Origin: Haplomitrium mnioides
Lineage: Eukaryota > Marchantiophyta > Haplomitriopsida > Calobryales
Reading direction: 5' to 3'
Length of the DNA stretch: 22,397 bases
Assembly (NCBI GenBank): GCA_049999725.1
Contig: JBNGIS010033795.1
Coordinates: 1-22,397, forward strand
Under the pieces are notes generated by a model, which was not told where the DNA came from, made no database searches, and saw only the letters and a program-made list of their open reading frames with translations. Each line of letters begins with the position of its first letter. Position 1 is the stretch's first letter. The translations under genes and the position numbers were made by a program. Of the stretch, positions 18,051 through 22,397 are shown piece by piece.

Positions 18051-18881
18051 AGTAAAGTTGATGAATTGGAATTGGATTATAACGTGGCTTTGGATGTACA
18101 AAGGATGCCAGCCAATGTGACAGTGGGGCAAATACTGAGAATGTTTGCACCACAAAGGAAAAAGTTAAGGATGCTAACCAGTGCAAAGAAGAGAAGGTAT
18201 AAATTACCTAAGGTGTCAGTCCCTATGTCGTTTTTGCCAACAGGAACTGTTCATGAAGAGGTGCCAGAATATGGAGTTCCAAAAGTGGAGATTCAAATAA
18301 GAGGATGTAACGTAACGAATGTACCAATCGATGGTGGATCAGGGAAAAACATTTTGGTGTTGGAAACCATGGAAGCATTGGGATTCAGTCGCCTAGATAA
18401 AACACCTCAAGTGTTAAGATTGGCAGATCAGAGAAGACTAATTCCTGTAGGAGTGTTGAGAGGAGTTAAGATCGTGATTGGAGGGAGAGAGTTTGTTTTG
18501 GATTATACAGTCATCAACCTTGAATCAAAATCAACATATCCTGTGTTATTGGTACAGCCTTGGCTATATCAAGCCAAAGTAGTAGAAGATTGGAGAAAGA
18601 GAAAGATTCGATTCGGAACTAAACCCAAGGCAACATTATTCTGAGGAGAACCTCCCTATCGAGGAGAAACTCAGACAATAGAGGAGTACACTTCAAAGCA
18701 GTCTGGAGAGTATGATAGGTCTATTTCAGAGTCTGAAGAGGAAGTTGATCAGAATCCAGAATTGTGGTTATAGGAGGACAATACGCCAACTTCTCACTTA
18801 ACAGAAGAGTATTGTGAGGAACTGGGTGTCTGTAATCCTACTTTTCCTGGTTGGACTGATGAGGAATTTATTAAATGGAGT
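18051..18881 (+). pseudogene. pol: Gypsy aspartic protease
   Basis: The conserved lead-in LDYNVALDVQRMPANVTVGQ is followed by the protease. Its active site has Asp at 18330-18332 in the context PIDGGSGKNIL. This corresponds to the Asp-x-Gly-Ser/Ala form used by plant OTA elements. Further blocks are VLRLADQRRLIPVG, VIGGREFVLDYTVIN and PVLLVQPWLY, close to the end of the fold. Stops at 18642 (TGA) and 18771 (TAG) lie in the acidic linker (SISESEEEVDQNPE) between protease and RT, after the folded part. Confidence 0.85.
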
Positions 18882-20000
18882 TTGTACAGTGATGGAAAAG
18901 GAGGTGATCTGGACATGTTTGCGTTATTTGCAGGCGAAGGAGAGAAAGTACCTGAGTTGATTATGGAGCAAGTTACGACGCATAACGTGGTAAGAGAACA
19001 ACAATATAGTGCGATACAAGTGAGTTCTAAGGATCCTGAAAAGGTGTTATTTCTATGCAATGAAATAAATGAGGAAGAAAGAAAAGTGTATAAAGCGCTT
19101 TTGGCAGAATTTCAAGATGTGTTTGCTTGGTCTTACAAAGATTTAAAGGGAATACCGGCAAAACTTTTCAAGCATAGGATTTATTTGGAAGAGGGAGCTG
19201 TGCCTATTAGACAGAGGCAGTATCACTTGAATCCCAAATATTTGTTACTAGTGAAGGAAGAATTGGAGAAACTGTTAGTAGCAAATTTTATTTACGCGGT
19301 ACCTTTTAGTGAATGGGTGTGACCAATAGTGATAGTCATGAAGAAGAATAGAAAGATTAGAGTGTTCCAGGATTTTAGGAGATTAAACCAAGCCACTAAA
19401 AAGGATTTTTATCCTTTACCATTCAATGATACTATCCTAGATCAGGTGGTAGGAGCAGAATGTTATACCCTTTTAGATGGGTTTTCTGGTTATAACCATG
19501 TGAGTATCCATCCTGAAGATAGACCAAAAACTACCTTCACTACAGACTGGAGAACGTATACTTATAATGTAATGCCTTTTGGGATATGTAATACCCCATC
19601 CACTTTTCAAGAGAGCAATGACACAAATCTTTAAATTGTATTTGAGGGATTTCATAGAAATATTCCTAGATGACTTTTGTGTATATGGATCAAAGGAGGA
19701 TCATCCTAGTCATCTGAGAAAAACTTTTGAGAGATGTAGATGGGGTCAGTTAGGACTACACCCTGAGAAGAGTTTTATTGGAATGAGTGAAGGATTATTG
19801 TTGGGACATAGAGTTTCCAAGATTGGCATTGCTGTAGATGTGGACAAAGTAAAAATTATAAAGGTTGTTAAGAGGCCTACTATAGTAATAGAAGTGAGAG
19901 AGTTTGTGAGAGCTACGTGCTACTATAGAAGGTTCTTAGAGAATTACTCATGGATAGCTACTCCACTTCCTGACTTGTTGCAGAAAAATGTTGTATTTTA
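18882..20000 (+). pseudogene. pol: Gypsy reverse transcriptase
   Basis: Copies element RNA into cDNA. The N-terminal part includes FQDVFAWSYKDLKGIPA and IRQRQYHLNPKY. A TGA at 19320 falls in the usual WVSPIV block. Then come RVFQDFRRLNQATKKDFYPL and motif A with Asp at 19476 in LLDGFSGYNHV, followed by YNVMPFGICNTPSTFQ. One extra base (about 19611) shifts the frame before RAMTQIF. Motif C follows: FLDDFCVYG with Asp-Asp at 19669-19674. It ends with LHPEKSFIGMSEGLLLGHRV and EFVRATCYYRRFLENYS. TAG at 19999 precedes WGEEAQIAFDLLK. Catalytic Asp residues are intact. Confidence 0.9.
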
Positions 20001-20460
20001 GTGGGGAGAGGAGGCTCAGATAGCTTTTGATTTGTTAAAAGAAAAGCTTATAACAGCTCCTGCTCTAAAACCTCTAATTTGGGATAGAAAGTTTCATGTT
20101 TATGTGGATGTCTCCGCTTTTGCAATAGGCAGTGTATTGAGTCAGAAGGATGAAGAAAAGAAAGATCATCCTATTTATTTTGCAAGTCAGAAGTTGATTG
20201 CAGCAGAGAAGAGTTATTTGGTAATAGAGAGAGAGAAGCATTGGGACTGATATTTTCAGTCAAGAAATTCAGACATTACCTATTAGGATACCCATTTGTG
20301 TTTCATGTGGATCATAATTCACTGAAATATTTAGTGAATAAACCTGATTTGTTTGGAAGGATAGCAAGATGGATGTTGCTACTCCAGGAAATTGATTTGG
20401 AAGTAGACGTGAGACTAGGAAAGTCACATCAGAATGCAGATTTCCTATCTAGAATTCCAA
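20001..20460 (+). pseudogene. pol: Gypsy RNase H
   Basis: Follows RT with AFDLLKEKLITAPAL, then the RNase H start FHVYVDVSAFAIGSVLSQ (catalytic Asp at 20107) and HPIYFASQKLIAAEKSY. An extra GA in the run GAGAGAGAGA (about 20226-20235) shifts the frame in the middle of the usual ERE-ALGLIF block. The other frame continues with KKFRHYLLGYPFVFHVDH, LKYLVNKPD, RWMLLLQEIDLEV and NADFLSRI. The GA insertion looks like simple slippage. No second RNase H follows. Confidence 0.88.
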
Positions 20461-21794
20461 GACCAGCTGAGATAGATGATCTGAATGATAATTTTCTAGA
20501 TGAAAATTTGTTCCCAATTGAGAAGAAAGGGGAGGAGAACCCCTGGTATAAAGAGATTTGGTTATATTTAGAAAGTTTTATTTTGCCTTCTGGATTGAAT
20601 AAAGAGGAAGAGGCGGTATTTTTCCAGAAGGTGGCGCCGTATACAATCTATAAAGGAGTGTTATATAAGAAAGAACTTGATGAAATTTTGAGACGTTGTT
20701 TAGGTCATGATGAAGTTAAAAGGGTGATTGTTGCATTGCACGATGATGAAGTAGGAGGACACTATACCATGCGTAATACGGTGGAAAAGATTCATGAGGC
20801 AGAGTATTGGTGGCCTACGATGTATAAGGATGTAAAGAGCTATATTCAGAGTTGTGACCCACGTCAGAGAGTAGGGAAACCAATAGCAAGCAGCCATTGG
20901 CCACTTACATCTATCTTACCTTTAGCACCATTTGAGAAATGGGGTATTGATTTTGTAGAACCTATTACACTAGTGTCCAGATACTATAAAAATAGATATA
21001 TATTAGTGTGTACAGATTATGCTACCAAATGGGTGGAAGCAAAAGCTACACATAGAGATGGAGTAGTGGAAGTTGCTAACTTCCTGTTTGAGAACATAAT
21101 CATGAGATTTGAATGTCCTTTAGAGTTGATTAGTGATAGGGGAACTCATTTTTTAAATGAGGTGATTCAACGCCTTACTGACACCTATATGATTAAACAC
21201 AAGAAAACAATGCCTTATAACCCAAAAGCGAATGGACATACTGAAAGAGTTAATGAATTGTTATGTAAGATATTGACAAAGATTTGTTCAATGTACTCTT
21301 TGGATTGGGACAGAAAGCTTTACTCAACTTTGTGGATGTACGGAACAATGGAGAAAATTACTACGAAGTAGACTCTATTCTATTTGGTTTATGGTACTTA
21401 TTTCTTAGTACCAGTGGAATGAGATGTGCCATCTATTAGGATTGCTGAAGAAGAACGTATGCCAGACGAGGAGAGTATATTGAAGCGGATGATGGACTTA
21501 GTCAAGCTGGAGGAAGAAAGAGTTCAGGCTCTGACCGAAACTGAAAAAGTCCACAACAAGAGGAAAGAAGGCTATGATTCCAAGCTCAAAAAGGTGAATA
21601 TTTCTGAAGGGAATCTAGTACTTCTGTATGACAGTTGCTATTTTCAGTTCCCAAGGAAACTTCATGTAAGATGGATGGGACCTTATGTAATTTAAAAAAT
21701 TTATGAGAATGGATCGTTGGAGTTAAAGACTTTAACAGAGGAAGTGTTAGAAACGAGAGTCAATGGATCAAGAGTGAAGCGGCATTATTCGTGA
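20461..21794 (+). pseudogene. pol: Gypsy integrase with GPY/F end, no chromodomain
   Basis: After a linker (PWYKEIWLYLESFILPSGLN) comes the zinc-binding region: His at 20739 and 20760, Cys at 20853. The second Cys of the CxxC pair is replaced by Arg (CDPR), so the finger is broken. The catalytic triad is present: Asp at 20949 in WGIDFVEP, Asp at 21135 in ISDRGTHF, Glu at 21243 in NGHTERVN, with 35 residues between the last two. Stops at 21369, 21420 and 21693. The C-terminal module has LHVRWMGPYVI (GPY/F motif), then TRVNGSRVKRHYS and TGA at 21792. No chromodomain follows, as expected outside chromoviruses. Confidence 0.9.
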
Positions 21795-21818
21795 ACGCTT
21801 GCGAGGATGCTGCGCGAT

Positions 21819-21828
21819 GGAGAAGGGG
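21819..21828 (+). other. Gypsy polypurine tract
   Basis: GGAGAAGGGG lies three bases before the TG of the 3' LTR. Position and composition fit the plus-strand primer. Confidence 0.75.
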
Positions 21829-21831
21829 CTA

Positions 21832-22397
21832 TGTGAGAGCATAGTTCCTGACAGAAGGTCAGAAACGGCTTGAAGAAGTCTCTTCTGCGTGGTGGAGTGA
21901 GAGGGAAATGGTAAAGCTTCAAGTTTTGGGCTAATAAGTGTAAAGTTGTCAAAATATAAGGATCAGAGGATATTTTGGTATGAAGTTGAAAAGGAGAGAA
22001 GATTGATCTACAAGGAAGTTAGTCTTTCTCATTGAAGAAAAAAAAAATTTGTTTTGTAAAACTAATCTAAGTGTTGAGGGCTAGCCAGCCCCCATCTATC
22101 TATTTCTATTATATGTGTTGGTGGACAGCTTGCCCATGAGCTAGGTGAAGAGTATCAAAGGAAGCCAGTGCCTTGAACTAGGTCCGTCTAGGGCCAGGGA
22201 AGATAAGCGATGGCCTTACACCCCTGTGAGGCTGCCTCTCAAAAGGAAGGAAGTGTGAATTGCTTATATATTGCTTCTAAATTATTGGGAAGTAATTATG
22301 GGATATTTGGAGGTGCTCGGGAAGGCCACATGTTACGAAGCGTTCATGAGGGAGAGCACGGGGTGTTTGGATCAAGGTGGTAATCCGCATTGAGGGA
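21832..22397 (+). repeat. Gypsy 3' LTR (5' part; cut by window end)
   Basis: Begins TGTGAGAGCATAGTTCCTGA and runs colinear with 14129-14694 to the window end (both segments are 566 bp and both end GCATTGAGGGA or TCATTGAGGGA). About 39 mismatches by eye, nearly 7 percent, with a cluster in the A/T run near 22036-22052 that may be slippage. About 1.1 kb of this LTR is missing from the window. Confidence 0.92.

Larger units (their letters stand above)
14129..22397 (+). mobile_element. Ty3/gypsy retrotransposon, Athila/Tat-like, decayed, 3' cut
   Basis: Element with 1.66-kb LTRs, a tRNA-Asp primer-binding site, gag with zinc knuckles, then PR, RT, RNase H and INT in gypsy order, a polypurine tract and the first 566 bp of the 3' LTR. 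LTR starts are 7703 bp apart, so full length should be about 9.4 kb. Placement in the OTA branch rests on the primer site, the RT motif LLDGFSGYN, the FLDDF catalytic motif and absence of a chromodomain. No second (archaeal-type) RNase H is seen between RNase H and INT, which favours Athila over Tat, but the assignment is tentative. All coding parts carry stops or small indels. Confidence 0.93.

Overview
This is plant nuclear DNA made almost entirely of nested LTR retrotransposons. The evidence is a Ty1/copia polyprotein of the Ivana/Retrofit type (order PR-INT-RT-RH), a Ty3/gypsy element of the Athila/Tat (OTA) type whose primer-binding site fits the 3' end of plant tRNA-Asp, long decayed LTRs, and AT-rich intergenic sequence. 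No intact host gene, rRNA, tRNA or CRISPR array is visible. The species cannot be named from the sequence. A large-genome vascular plant is likely, and a non-angiosperm is possible, but this is inference.

Layout. 1-2516 is flanking DNA with a 52-bp tandem array (249-573) and otherwise unassigned AT-rich sequence. 2522-13295 is a minus-strand solo LTR of the same gypsy family that appears intact at the right, with the duplication TCAAC on both sides (2517-2521, 13296-13300). A complete but decayed copia element (2704-10407) is inserted in that solo LTR, with the duplication CTCTC on both sides (2699-2703, 10408-10412). 13301-14128 is an 833-bp-long gap between the solo LTR and the next element, mostly old flanking DNA. 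14129 to the window end is a plus-strand gypsy element: 5' LTR 14129-15791, PBS 15802-15819, gag, PR, RT/RH, INT, polypurine tract 21819-21828, and a 3' LTR from 21832 that runs off the window.

Both elements are dead as autonomous units. Copia gag-pol (4646-9777) is one reading frame broken by about twelve stops and one single-base frameshift. Gypsy gag-pol (16025-21794) has about ten stops and several small indels. The catalytic residues are otherwise largely recognisable. Inferred order of events: gypsy LTR inserted on the minus strand and reduced to a solo LTR; copia inserted into it (its LTRs differ at about 13 of 106 aligned sites plus a 13-bp indel); a second gypsy copy inserted on the plus strand (LTRs differ at about 39 of 566 sites, by-eye count). 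The relative order of the last two is only weakly supported because the copia LTRs are so short.

The most unusual structure is a frame-preserving tandem array (7939 to about 8550) inside the copia reverse transcriptase, between catalytic motifs A and C. Its units are 36 bp, then 48 bp, every spacing is a multiple of three, and each repeats a Gly-Pro-(Leu/Phe)-Val peptide whose DNA is a small GGAC-N5-GTCC inverted repeat. The second structure worth a look is the 52-bp array at 249-573, whose palindromic core shows a covarying base pair.
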